Below, piece after piece: positions 54,401 to 63,600 of a stretch of 64,000 bases of DNA. Position numbers and translations under genes: made by a program. The notes beneath the pieces are model-generated. The model saw only the letters and a program-made list of their open reading frames with translations, had not been told where the DNA came from and made no database searches. The stretch is from contig SJCO01000003.1 in the NCBI GenBank assembly GCA_005217565.1, positions 1-64,000 of the forward strand, given 5' to 3'. Source of the DNA: Puteibacter caeruleilacunae. Lineage in GTDB: Bacteria; Bacteroidota; Bacteroidia; Bacteroidales; Prolixibacteraceae. Positions within the stretch are counted from its first letter, which is position 1, and every line of letters starts with the position of its first letter.

Positions 54401-54443
54401 TATACAGTATGGTTCCAATAAATAAGATTTTTTTGATATTCAT
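51441..54443 (-). CDS. Polysaccharide lyase family 8, chondroitinase ABC-like
   Basis: A 1000-residue protein with signal peptide (IKKILFIGTILYSSLGWAQ). Lyase_N-like beta domain (about 30-195), alpha/alpha toroid catalytic domain (about 230-590) with LFHHAGLYPAY (catalytic His and Tyr near residues 460-470) and SGRQ (Arg), then a beta-sandwich part (about 600-1000) with NKYVWSGEIYTHDNRWGRY. This matches chondroitin sulfate ABC endolyases, which cleave chondroitin and dermatan sulfate by beta-elimination. It differs strongly from the second PL8 at 54820. It is followed after 94 bp by the Tat sulfatase gene. Confidence 0.85.
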   Translation of the reverse strand: MNIKKILFIGTILYSSLGWAQVKTEKTDKYWNLETEVPANWSVSRGELQTSSKHYKLGQASIAWDWKSGSAVRIDNPKGINEAFKLEKRVKKDLYAERSDELSDDVQKIGGFMGWIYNENPVDDYLVFEFGVDDKTALRFPYYLNFKGWRACWISFVNMKQIAEAESLNYMKIKAPQKGNGGHLFFDRFSFSNKPISPRATPDMQLPFINPKINHNHWGGQWYWQTKYKHDIPVEGTVTVAQKKAMEVISDRVFDIVKGVVPSQDENWYYKDHFNDLCIKRAEDGTVSGRPIVSADEYVALLNDLKPKNLGPVFLGLAKGYALSDDDTSKEMFFDLFDHFLDQGYDFGSATGTQHHFGYQFAGIPESFFLMKEAMEENGYLERAVTMLQYWYGLPEHRIDKNVNDLQGVADLWNTKIMPRLISVLMMRDTPEKVRELKALSRFLDNSLQYSSGLVGGITPDGSLFHHAGLYPAYMAGALFGVGPVVYSLSHTPFEIGTTARKNLRQSLFLIRSYSQKYDWPIGLSGRQVFAGKISQGVIDAMGYTAKAGDGNSEVNEAMAAAYMRLAQPYERMYQEFAAKGIKPENDPQGFEVVNYGCLGLHRRADWLVSVKGYNKYVWSGEIYTHDNRWGRYMSYGTVQINNSGEPVNGKSSGFDQDGWDWNRFPGATSIHLPLDKLKCPINSLMSRSDETFCGSSSLEKKNGIFGMKLHEKEKLKNFTPDHRARKSVFCFDDRIICLGSNIENSNKDYPTETTLFQLNVEKTDQAVEIDGSSKNGLFKEAPTNDDTHVLLDNKGNGYYIPKGQDLQVAIQQQESRHNKSERVTHGNFAVAWLNHGNAPKNGEYEYAIQVNSTANKMDAFQRAMLSKDPLYKVVQKDYNAHIVTDMTTGITGLVLFEAGKVNDELIERVNHEALIMKKKLNDNAVVMSVCSPSVNLASAKPYDNKGSVAVQVEVTLKGNWSVDAASGCKVVSSNKRSTVLSFECIHGQPVEVKLNKTRK

Positions 54444-54489
54444 TTTTTTAAGATTATTGGATCGTTAGATTAATTGATTTTACACAAAA

Positions 54490-54528
54490 AGTTGATAGGC
54501 CAGGATTAATCAATCAGGCCCATCAACT
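54490..54528 (-). terminator. Terminator-like hairpin between the two lyase genes
   Basis: On the minus strand AGTTGATGGGCC pairs with GGCCTATCAACT (one mismatch), with an inner ATT/AAT pair, followed by TTTTTG. It lies about 290 bp past the end of the upstream lyase and 47 bp before the ATG of the next, so it could be the terminator of the first or a leader attenuator of the second. Confidence 0.7.
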
Positions 54529-54599
54529 CCAACTAAACGATATTTTTGGTCTATCAAGTCATTCTATATTTTTTATCAAAAGGTTGCGGGGCTATGAAT

Positions 54600-54819
54600 A
54601 GAAGCTCTCTCCTTTTCTACTGACATTAGCATCTTTAACGAGCTGCTCCCGTAAACAGAGCTCTTTGCTCTTTTCACAACACACGCTGTCAGGACCTTCG
54701 GACGCTGACAGGTGACCTTTCATCCGTCTAACCGTTCCACCTTTCAACCTTTTCCGATCTCCAGGCGAAGCCGTTTTCCGGTTTCCGGTCTCCTTTTGTC
54801 CGGTTTCCATTTCTCCGTT
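54600..54819. repeat. Spacer with half-copy of array repeat and CTGTCAG hairpin
   Basis: CTGACATTAGCATC and TTAACGAGCTGCT near 54622-54650 resemble the left half of the long inverted repeat at 35221. ACACGCTGTCAGGACC and GGACGCTGACAGGTG (54681-54715) form the third CTGTCAG hairpin copy. 54716-54819 is pyrimidine-rich low-complexity DNA. No gene is supported between 54444 and 54819. Confidence 0.7.
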
Positions 54820-57237
54820 CTAGTCTCGTTTAAACTTTCTTACTATCGAATCTCCTTCATAACCTTTCTGCTTCGCTGCAGGAAAACTCAATAGGGTAGC
54901 ACCTTCTGCTGGAATATTTTTGGCTCCATCACCTTTCACCTTCATACCAATTTTAAAGTTCATAGCCGCATTACCTTCTTTACTCACATCAGCACTCAAC
55001 TTGCTTTTGTATGGATTGGCAACACTAACTATCAACTCATCACCTGCAATTCTGGCTGTTGCAATAATTGGTCCTGAAAACTCAAATGATGCAAAACCTT
55101 CCACATCAACCTTTGTATCTTTTCTGATTACAAATTCAGCAACCTGGTTCTTAGAATCATACACAACTTGAGCAACATCATCATTGCGAACAACCTGATA
55201 ATCAACCAGACTCTTTTTCTTCATCTCATTCAAAGTCACACCTGGATAAGCCATATAAACAGCCTTATCATCAGAAGGATTCACTCCATGATTAATTGCC
55301 AACAAGAATGTCTTATGCTTAAACTTTCCACCGTTATTATGTGGTAGAAGCTCTTTCACACTACCAGCGCGCTCTTCTGCAATCAACTTAACGTCAACCG
55401 CTTCACCTTTCTGTACAGGAATAACGTAAGCAATACCATCATGCCAGAACCAACTGGTCTTGGTAAGTTTGAACTCATGATTTACAGGCAACTGCTTCAC
55501 ATTGAACAATTCATTTTTACCATTAATCATTGCATGAATATCTCCTTTCAGTTCACGATTATCCAAGGAAGTCCAAACCTCTTTACCTTCTCCTGTACTT
55601 ATACGCTCAATATCATTGGTTAATCCTACTACAGCTTCATCAAAGAAGAATGCCGATTTCTTTGCAATCACGGTACCAACATTGCTGTTACTATGTCCAA
55701 GATCAAAACCAAACACTCCATAATCAGCATCTGAAGCTCCATTACAAAATGCCGATGTTCCAGCTGAATTCTTCTGTAACAAACTCTTGTAGCTCAATTG
55801 CTCTGCAGTGATACCAGGTAAAGCTGTCCAACGCAATGCAGGACGCACCTTCCAATATTCACCACCACGTTGCAATATGGCTGTATGTCCGCTTGAAAGG
55901 TGGAAGTTTTGATCCCACTCACTGGTAATCGTCTTATTACTTAATCCTTTAAAACCGATATACCATCCTGGACGACGATGAACCATGTACTCCCAGTTCC
56001 AATAGTTCATGTTACCTGATACTTTCTTATCATGAGTACCGTTTGCAACGTCCTTACGAAGAGCTTTCAATTCGTCCCAGTACTTAAACTTACTTTGATC
56101 AAGCTCCAGCATCAAATCGATCATTCCCAGGAAAGTTCCTGGGTTTACTCTTGCTTTATAGCTCTTAATCTGACAAGCATTCTTCCCTCCAACAATTGCT
56201 AAATCAAACCATTGATCGTTATACAAAATATACTGCCATTTTCTTAGCATTTGTGTTTCGTAGGTTTGGTAATGTCGAGGTTGAAATTCAACTTCAGTAT
56301 CTTCTAGTAGCTTTAACAACGAAACACTACCGTTATAATCACCAATGCCATAAGGCATACAGTAAGGCTGGCGACCATGATGCCAGAAACCACCATCACT
56401 TAAAGTTCCCATTCCTTCGCTAATCACACCATCAGGATCATATTCAAATCCATCGTAGAAATGATACTTTAACTCATCAAGCGCTTTTCTCATACCCAAC
56501 TCATCTTTCACAAAGTAATGAGCCATTATGTGATTAAATCGTGCTCGCCAGTTAACACCTCTGTTTTGAGCTCCAACAGCAAGCTCAATCAAATGATCGT
56601 TATAATTCACAATCTCCTTACATAAATCCAATGGCTTCGTGTTATTTTCTGCTGCTTCAGCTTTTGCTGCATCCACCATCAGAATCACAATACGATCAAG
56701 ACTAGCCATCAATGGAGATTTGTTATGTCCATTTCCAAATGAACCAAATCTCATGGTCACTCTCCAATATGGTCGCTCAGGAGCATAACCATTGAAATAC
56801 CATTCCAGTGAATTAAAAATCAGTTGTTGTAGTTGCTGCTTTTTAGCATCCGATTTCTCCACATTATAAGCAATAGCTAACTTATAAACTTCGTTCAGAT
56901 AATCGACATGTGCAACATATTTTTGTCCTTCTTCTTTACTCGGTGAAGGAAGAATTTTATTCTTCAATACTTCAGGATCAACGTCTACTTGAGGTAGACC
57001 TGCAAGGTATACACCATTTTGATCAAATTTGGCAACAATGCCATCAACAATTGATAAGTCGAAAGGTACATCGTCCTTACGGTCCTTCTTCTCGTAAATC
57101 GAAAATTCAGCTCCTTTTAAGTATACCTCTTTGATCTGATCATATACCTTATTTATCCTTTTATTCTGATCCGATGTTTGTGCTTGCGAAAGCACCCCCA
57201 CACAAACAAAATAGAAAACAACAACTATACGTTTCAT
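54820..57237 (-). CDS. Polysaccharide lyase family 8, chondroitinase AC/hyaluronate lyase-like
   Basis: An 805-residue protein with signal peptide (IVVVFYFVCVGVLSQAQ). An alpha/alpha toroid domain (about 25-400) contains NRGVNWRARFNHI, GTLSDGGFWHHGRQPYCMPYG (catalytic His near 286 and a Tyr several residues later) and HRRPGWYIGFKGLSN. A super-sandwich domain follows (about 410-680) with GGEYWKVRPALRWTALPGIT, and a small C-terminal beta domain (about 700-790). The pattern fits chondroitin AC and hyaluronate lyases. With the ABC-like lyase it gives two cutting specificities. The last 25 residues end in a basic tail FKRD. It is first gene of the lyase-sulfatase run. Confidence 0.85.
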   Translation of the reverse strand: MKRIVVVFYFVCVGVLSQAQTSDQNKRINKVYDQIKEVYLKGAEFSIYEKKDRKDDVPFDLSIVDGIVAKFDQNGVYLAGLPQVDVDPEVLKNKILPSPSKEEGQKYVAHVDYLNEVYKLAIAYNVEKSDAKKQQLQQLIFNSLEWYFNGYAPERPYWRVTMRFGSFGNGHNKSPLMASLDRIVILMVDAAKAEAAENNTKPLDLCKEIVNYNDHLIELAVGAQNRGVNWRARFNHIMAHYFVKDELGMRKALDELKYHFYDGFEYDPDGVISEGMGTLSDGGFWHHGRQPYCMPYGIGDYNGSVSLLKLLEDTEVEFQPRHYQTYETQMLRKWQYILYNDQWFDLAIVGGKNACQIKSYKARVNPGTFLGMIDLMLELDQSKFKYWDELKALRKDVANGTHDKKVSGNMNYWNWEYMVHRRPGWYIGFKGLSNKTITSEWDQNFHLSSGHTAILQRGGEYWKVRPALRWTALPGITAEQLSYKSLLQKNSAGTSAFCNGASDADYGVFGFDLGHSNSNVGTVIAKKSAFFFDEAVVGLTNDIERISTGEGKEVWTSLDNRELKGDIHAMINGKNELFNVKQLPVNHEFKLTKTSWFWHDGIAYVIPVQKGEAVDVKLIAEERAGSVKELLPHNNGGKFKHKTFLLAINHGVNPSDDKAVYMAYPGVTLNEMKKKSLVDYQVVRNDDVAQVVYDSKNQVAEFVIRKDTKVDVEGFASFEFSGPIIATARIAGDELIVSVANPYKSKLSADVSKEGNAAMNFKIGMKVKGDGAKNIPAEGATLLSFPAAKQKGYEGDSIVRKFKRD

Positions 57238-57648
57238 CTTTTTAAAGATTTAAGATTGTTAGATTTTAAGATTCTCATTACACTAAAGCGCAAAACTTGA
57301 TGATATAAAATTACCAATATGACATAAGCAATGGTGTCATAATCGTATCAAGTATAGTTGATTATTGTTCGAACACTATCACAATTCATTCACCCGCTAA
57401 CAAATATCAGTCAGAAAGCCCTAAATGACTGAAAGATGAAAACTTTAGCTCAAAACTCTATGCTAAAGACGTGGTTCCAACACATTAAATCCTGCCCCTT
57501 TTCAAGCAAAATATATTATTGAAGACAAAAAGAAAAATATGAATAAGTTACATTCATTATTCCCTTTTACTAACTTTGATGAAAGTTGTTTTTATTAAAA
57601 ACCATCAAAAACAACTATACTACAATTACAAATTTTTTACATATAAGA
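57238..57648 (+). promoter_or_regulatory. Divergent spacer with candidate promoter for the AlbA_2 gene
   Basis: TAACTTTG at 57571-57578 fits the -7 consensus, about 70 bp before ATG 57649; no clear -33 TTG is seen. The minus-strand lyase promoter should also be here, but I find no CAAAnnTA match. An A/T-rich leader with AGATTTAAGATTGTTAGATT is next to the lyase start. Confidence 0.35.
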
Positions 57649-59085
57649 ATGTCAGAAAATCAAAACATTGAATGGAAAGAAAGCTGGCGTGATGAATACC
57701 TGAAATGGATCTGCGGATTTGCTAATGCACAAGGCGGTAAGATATATATTGGAAAAAATGATAACGGTGAAGTTGTTGGAATTAACAATGCCAAGCGACT
57801 TATGGATGATTTGCCTAATAAAATAGTAACCAACCTTGGCATTGTCTGTGACATTAATCTATTAACAGACAATGAAAAACACTTCATCGAAATTATTGTA
57901 GATTCATACCCTAATCCCGTAAATTATAAAGGACAATATCACTATAGAAGTGGCAGTACCAAGCAAGAATTAAAAGGTGCAGCACTAGATAAATTTCTAC
58001 TGCAAAGACATGGTAAAACCTGGGATAGTGTACCTGTCCCGAATGTTACAGTTCATGATTTGGAAGACAATAGCTTTGATATTTTTAGACGAAAAGCAAA
58101 ACTTAGCAACCGAGTAGATGAAGATGTTCTAAAAGACACGAATCAATCGCTTCTTGAGAACCTGGATCTAATCGAGGATCAATACATTACAAGAGCTGCT
58201 GCTTTATTATTCCATCCTAATCCTGAAAAGTTTTTTACTGGCTCCTTTATTAAAATAGGATTCTTTACAACTGATGATGATTTACGATTTCAAGATGAAA
58301 TTCATGGCAACTTATTTACACAAATTGAGAAAACCCTTGAATTATTAAAATCAAAGTACCTCAAAGCCGAAATTAGATATGATGGGGCAAATAGAATTGA
58401 AGAGTTTCCTTATCCTGTTTCTGCTTTCAGAGAAGCATTATTAAATGCAATTGCTCACAAAGATTATAGTGCTACTTCTCCAATACAAATAAGTGTTTAT
58501 AAAAACAAAATGATTATTTGGAATCAAGGACAATTACCTGAAAACTGGACTATTGAAAAGTTATCAGAAAAACATCCATCGATACCATATAATCCAAAGA
58601 TTTCAAACGCACTATTTCGTAGTGGCTACATTGAGGCTTGGGGACGTGGAACAATTAGCATGATCAATGAGTGTGCAAAACGAAGTATTCCTTTGCCAAA
58701 ATACAAATATGACTTCTCTGGTTTTATTGTCGAGTTTTCTGGAACTGAAGGACCTTCAGAAGGACCAATTGAGGGACCAATCGAGGGACCTAAAGCAACT
58801 ATAAATCAACCAACACAACTTACTATTGAGGAAGCTATTGAGGGAGCAACTAAAGGAACGAGTGAAAGAGTAAAAGAGAAACTTACACTATTACTAAAAA
58901 TCATTTTATTAGATGAAGGAAAAAGGATTCCAGACTACGCCAAACAAACAAAATCAGCAATTAGCTCAACAGAAAGATATATTAAAATACTTAGAGAAGC
59001 ACATTTTATAGAGTTTAAAGGTGAAGCCTCGCAAACCGGAGGGTATTATCTCACTAAAAGCATGAAAAAAAACTTGAAACGATAA
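57649..59085 (+). CDS. AlbA_2 domain ATP-binding protein (RecG-like/Schlafen-type regulator)
   Basis: A 478-residue protein from ATG 57649, chosen because MSENQNIEWKESWRDEYLKW is the usual beginning of the family (the frame stays open upstream). AlbA_2 domain at about 8-120 (FANAQGGKIYIGKNDNGEVVG), HATPase_c_4-like region at about 260-370 (FREALLNAIAHKDYS, SGYIEAWGRGTISM), then EGPx repeats (about 382-396) and a C-terminal winged-helix-like segment (about 430-478). These proteins are usually called transcriptional regulators, but their targets are mostly unknown. It sits alone, on the opposite strand to its PUL neighbours, and looks inserted. A decayed relative is at 1547-1867. Confidence 0.85.
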   Translation: MSENQNIEWKESWRDEYLKWICGFANAQGGKIYIGKNDNGEVVGINNAKRLMDDLPNKIVTNLGIVCDINLLTDNEKHFIEIIVDSYPNPVNYKGQYHYRSGSTKQELKGAALDKFLLQRHGKTWDSVPVPNVTVHDLEDNSFDIFRRKAKLSNRVDEDVLKDTNQSLLENLDLIEDQYITRAAALLFHPNPEKFFTGSFIKIGFFTTDDDLRFQDEIHGNLFTQIEKTLELLKSKYLKAEIRYDGANRIEEFPYPVSAFREALLNAIAHKDYSATSPIQISVYKNKMIIWNQGQLPENWTIEKLSEKHPSIPYNPKISNALFRSGYIEAWGRGTISMINECAKRSIPLPKYKYDFSGFIVEFSGTEGPSEGPIEGPIEGPKATINQPTQLTIEEAIEGATKGTSERVKEKLTLLLKIILLDEGKRIPDYAKQTKSAISSTERYIKILREAHFIEFKGEASQTGGYYLTKSMKKNLKR

Positions 59086-59110
59086 TCCAAGCAAACACTT
59101 CCTATCAAAA

Positions 59111-59152
59111 AGCCTTGCCTGATTTCGTTATAAAAGAAATCTAAGCAAGGCT
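59111..59152 (-). terminator. Terminator for susD2 between convergent genes
   Basis: AGCCTTGC (59111-59118) pairs with GCAAGGCT (59145-59152), with an inner ATTTC/GAAAT pair. On the minus strand it is followed by TTTTTGATAGG, so it ends the susC2-susD2 operon; it may also stop the AlbA_2 transcript. Confidence 0.75.
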
Positions 59153-59206
59153 ATAACAACTATTTATTAACTAGACTTCGAAAAAATTTCGAGACTTATT
59201 AGGAAG

Positions 59207-60664
59207 CTATTTCAAGTTAGGATTCAAAACAACCTCACGCTGTGGAATAGGGAAAAGGTAATCCTCTTGCGTTATAACACTTGGATCAAAATCATTCAAC
59301 TCATGATTCATATTCGCCTCTTTTACCATATCCCTACGAACAAGATCATGCCAACGCTTATGCTCAAAAGCAAACTCCCAGGCTCTTTCCTGTAACACTG
59401 CTGCATCAAAATCAGCCGAACTAATACCAGACTCAATCAAAGGAAGAATTGATGGATCATTTCCCGATGCACGATTTCTAATATCATTCAAATAACCAAT
59501 TGAAGTTGCATTAGGAGCTCCATCAGCCATGTTCTGACATTCAGCATACAATAACAACACCTCAGCGTAACGGAATACACTATAATTATTTGCGGTCTTA
59601 GCCTTACTCTGCGCTACAGGACCAACATCATCAAACTTAAATACCCAAGGATGACCTTCCTTTGAGTTTTCCCATTGTACACCACCTTTAAATACTGTTC
59701 TAAAGCTTACAGGCTTACGGGTATCTTCCGGGAAACTCTGGAAGAATGCGATATCAGCTAAGATATCTTTCCACCCCTTATTTTCAGAACCACGTAACGC
59801 TTTATTTCCGTAGATTCCTTTATCAACATTACCCTGGATCGCGAAAATATGCTCTTTACCATTCTTATTTTCATAGCTAAAAACATCTGCAAAGTTATCT
59901 TCCAAATCATACTGATTCAAAGCAATTACCTCTGCAGCCTTATTGGCAGCCATCTCGTAATAAGCTTGTCCTTTATTCATTGGCCAACCTGCCATGGTAG
60001 CATAAATATTAGCCAGCAATGTTTTTGCTGCTCCCACCGTTGGTCGCCCCGGTTGATTTGCCCAAGTCTTAGGCAATACAGCTTCTGCAGCTTCTGCATC
60101 AATAATGATCTGATCATAAATCTGTGCCGCAGGAGTCTTCCCAACCAAAGCAGCCTCTGCCATAGTCTCTTCACCCAACAACAATGGAACATCGCCCCAG
60201 AAACGAACCAAGTGGAAATAACACAATGCACGCGCAAAATGAGCCTGTGCCACCTTCTGAGTCCTTACTGTTTCGTCCATTTCCACATTACCCTGAAGCT
60301 TAATAACAAGGTTAGCACGATCGATAGTCTGATATAAACCTCCCCACGACTTTTCCAGCATAGAGTTAGCCTCTGAAAGATTAAAATCATTAAACTCAAG
60401 CCAAGGTTGTTTATTCAATCCACGTGTTGCAGTATAGTCATCACTTCCTGCATGTAATCCCCACATATTACCCCCAGTGGTACCATCGCGTAAAGCCGCA
60501 AACACAGACGTAATAGCAGCATCAAGGTCATTCTCTGTCTTAGGGAAATTATCCGGAGACAGAAAATCCATTGCCTCCTCTTTCAAGGTGTCGCTACAAC
60601 CGGCAAACATCAATGCCGCCAACAACACTGTCAAAATCTTATGATATATTCTTTTGTTATTCAT
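59207..60664 (-). CDS. SusD/RagB-type glycan-binding lipoprotein (system 2)
   Basis: A 485-residue lipoprotein with lipobox LMFAGC (Cys at about 23). It has a SusD N-terminus (DNFPKTENDLDAAITSVFAALRD), the TPR region (AHFARALCYFHLVRFWGDVPLLL) and the RagB C-terminus (LQERAWEFAFEHKRWHDLVRRDMV) ending in FPIPQREVVLNPNLK. It lies 18 bp after susC2 and forms its lid. It is clearly different from SusD of system 1, so the two pairs probably take different ligands. Confidence 0.95.
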   Translation of the reverse strand: MNNKRIYHKILTVLLAALMFAGCSDTLKEEAMDFLSPDNFPKTENDLDAAITSVFAALRDGTTGGNMWGLHAGSDDYTATRGLNKQPWLEFNDFNLSEANSMLEKSWGGLYQTIDRANLVIKLQGNVEMDETVRTQKVAQAHFARALCYFHLVRFWGDVPLLLGEETMAEAALVGKTPAAQIYDQIIIDAEAAEAVLPKTWANQPGRPTVGAAKTLLANIYATMAGWPMNKGQAYYEMAANKAAEVIALNQYDLEDNFADVFSYENKNGKEHIFAIQGNVDKGIYGNKALRGSENKGWKDILADIAFFQSFPEDTRKPVSFRTVFKGGVQWENSKEGHPWVFKFDDVGPVAQSKAKTANNYSVFRYAEVLLLYAECQNMADGAPNATSIGYLNDIRNRASGNDPSILPLIESGISSADFDAAVLQERAWEFAFEHKRWHDLVRRDMVKEANMNHELNDFDPSVITQEDYLFPIPQREVVLNPNLK

Positions 60665-60682
60665 TTTGCTAGTTTTAGTCGT

Positions 60683-63600
60683 TTAGAATTTAATATCCAC
60701 ACCGAAGGTTACAATTCGTGCTGATGGATAAGGATCAACATCCAATCCTGCCTGTACATCTGATTCACCATTATGACTCACCTCAGGATCATATCCTGAA
60801 TAGTCGGTAACAACGAACAAGTTCTGTCCGCTCACATACAAACGAAGCTTACTTAAGTTCCAACGCTGAACCAATTGTTTTGGGAATGTGTATCCCAACG
60901 ACAAGTTTTTCAATCTCAAGAAAGAAGCATCTTCAACCAAAATAGAAGAAGCCTGAATAATCTTATTATCATTCGTTTTACTAAACGCAGGATATCTACC
61001 ATCCTCATTGTCGGTCGACCAGCGATCAAGATATCTGGCATCTTTAGGAGGATTATTTCTAAATCCTAGTGGTTTTCCACTACTTTGGTTATAAACTTCA
61101 CCGCCTAACATACCATTCACAAACACATTTAAGTCGAAATTCTTATAAGAGAAACTGTTATTGAACCCGAAAATCAAATCATGATTTGCATTTCCAATCA
61201 CCGTTTTATCATCTGAATTGATCTTTAAATTACCATCTAAATCACGAATGATAGCATCCCCTGGCTTCTTACCATACTTAGCAGCCTCAGCAGCCATGGC
61301 TGTTGTATAAACACCATCGTAGATATATCCGTAGAACTGACCTGTAGGTTGACCAGGCTCCATGATAAAATGCATTCCTGGAGTAAAGATTTGCTCTGCT
61401 CCACCAAGATCAACTGTCTCCGTTTTATTCACTGCAAAGTTGAAGTTTGTCTCCCAATTGAAAGCACCATTCACCGGCACTGCACTCACCAAAAATTCAA
61501 AACCTTCGTTCTGTACCTCACCAATATTTCGTAGCTCAGTCTTGAAACCCGACTGCAATGGCAATGGAATATCCAACAACAAGTCTTTAGTGTTTTTCTT
61601 GTAATAGTCCATCGACATGTTCAAACGACTATCCCATAATCCCAGATCAATACCCAGGTTAACCTGTTCTGTTTTCTCCCACTTCAATTCAGGATTAGCC
61701 TGGCGAGACAACTGAATACCTGTGCTTAAATTTGTTCCATCAAATGCATAATCGGCACCAGAATCAAAAGCAGCCAACGACTGATAAGGACCTGTAGCCT
61801 GACTACCAGTTACACCAAAACTTGCTCTCAATTTCAAGTTGCTCACCTGATCAGCCGAAGCCATGAACTCTTCTTCAGAAGCTCTCCATGCAACCGATCC
61901 AGAAGGGAAATACCCCCACTGATTACCATCGGCAAATTTCGAGGCTCCATCAGCACGTAGAGATGCAGTAAACAAGTAACGATCCTTGATGTTATAATTA
62001 GCACGCCCAAGGAAAGAAACAATTGAACTTTCAGATGCACCTGAGGTAGGTTTAGTTACCTGCTCTCCAATTGATACATTGTTGAAACCTAACGACTCAA
62101 TAGCAAATGATGTAGCTCCTAATCGTGAATTTTGCTTTTTCTCTTTATAGTACTCATTCACCAACGTTAAGTTCAGCTTATGGTTCTCATTGAAAGCTTT
62201 ATTGTACGTCAGAATATTAGAATTCTGAATAATGATTGTCTCAGAATTCGAGATCGAAGCAGAACCATTATTAGAGCGACCGCTATAGGTATATTGATTG
62301 TTGAAAACATTATTCGTTAAGTGCTGATAATGTACACCTCCCAACACCTTCAATTTTAGATTGTCGTTAAATGCATATTCCACAAAACCGTTCAATTCAA
62401 CACGGTTCTTTTTATATTCATTTTCTGGCTCCTTATAATCGGCAACCGGATTGTTCAAGATAGGCGAAGGCGACTCAGCATATGATCCATCTTCATTATA
62501 TACAGGCAACGTAGGCTCATAAGCCAACGCATCGTTTACAATCGATCCATTCATCCAACCTGAGCCAGCTCTACTCTCAACTGATCGGTATGCATATGAG
62601 CGGAAACCAATAGTGAACTTATTATTCAGTTTTGAATCAATATTTGCACGAATAGCATAGCGGTTCATATCTGTTCCCTTAATAATCCCCTGGTGGTCGA
62701 CATAGTTACCAGAAATTAGATATCTCGACTTCTCAGTACCTCCTGATAAGGTAGCCTGATGGTTATTCAACAGCGAAGTTCGCATAATCTCATCTTGCCA
62801 ATCAGTACCACCATTAGCTTTAAAACCAGCAATATCTTCATCAGTATAACTAGGATTAGCTCCTAACGCAATACTACGCTCATTCGCCAACACTGCATAA
62901 TCATATGCACCTAATAAGTCCCACTCTTTCAATATACTTTGTACACCAACAAATGAGTTAATCTCAAATTCAATGGTTCCTGCTTTACCTTTTTTCGTAG
63001 AAACAAGAATAACACCATTAGCTCCACGCGATCCATAAATTGCAGTTGCCGATGCATCCTTCAACACCTCCATCGACTCGATATCAGCAGGACTTAATGT
63101 AGATAGGTCACCACCTGCAAAACCATCGATTACTACCAAAGGAGCATTGTTACCATTAATAGAGTTGGCTCCACGGATACGAATCTTAATAGGTGCTGCT
63201 GGAGAACCAGAAGTAGTCGTCACAGATACACCAGCCATTTTACCCTGAATTGCCTGGTCGGCACGAGTAATAGGTGTTTCTACTAGCTGCTCGCTTTTAA
63301 TAGAGACAGTCGCACCAGTAAGGTCCGATTTTTTCTGCACACCATAACCAATAGCAACCACCTCTTCCAGACCAATATTCTCAGTCTGCAGTGTTACATC
63401 AATCTTAGCACGACCATTAACAGCAATCTCTTGACTCTTCATTCCTACGAAAGAAAAGATCAAAATATCATTTGAGCTAACAGCCAGACTATAATCACCA
63501 TCCATACCGGTAGTAATACCAGTTGTTGTTCCTTTCACAAACACCGAAACACCAGGAAGAGATTCCCCACTCTCATCCATTACAACACCTGTTACAGTAA

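Noticed and set aside
54820-57237. Calling this lyase a heparinase II/III
   Set aside because: The GGFWHHGRQPY and RWTALPGIT segments and domain order follow PL8, not the heparinase families.
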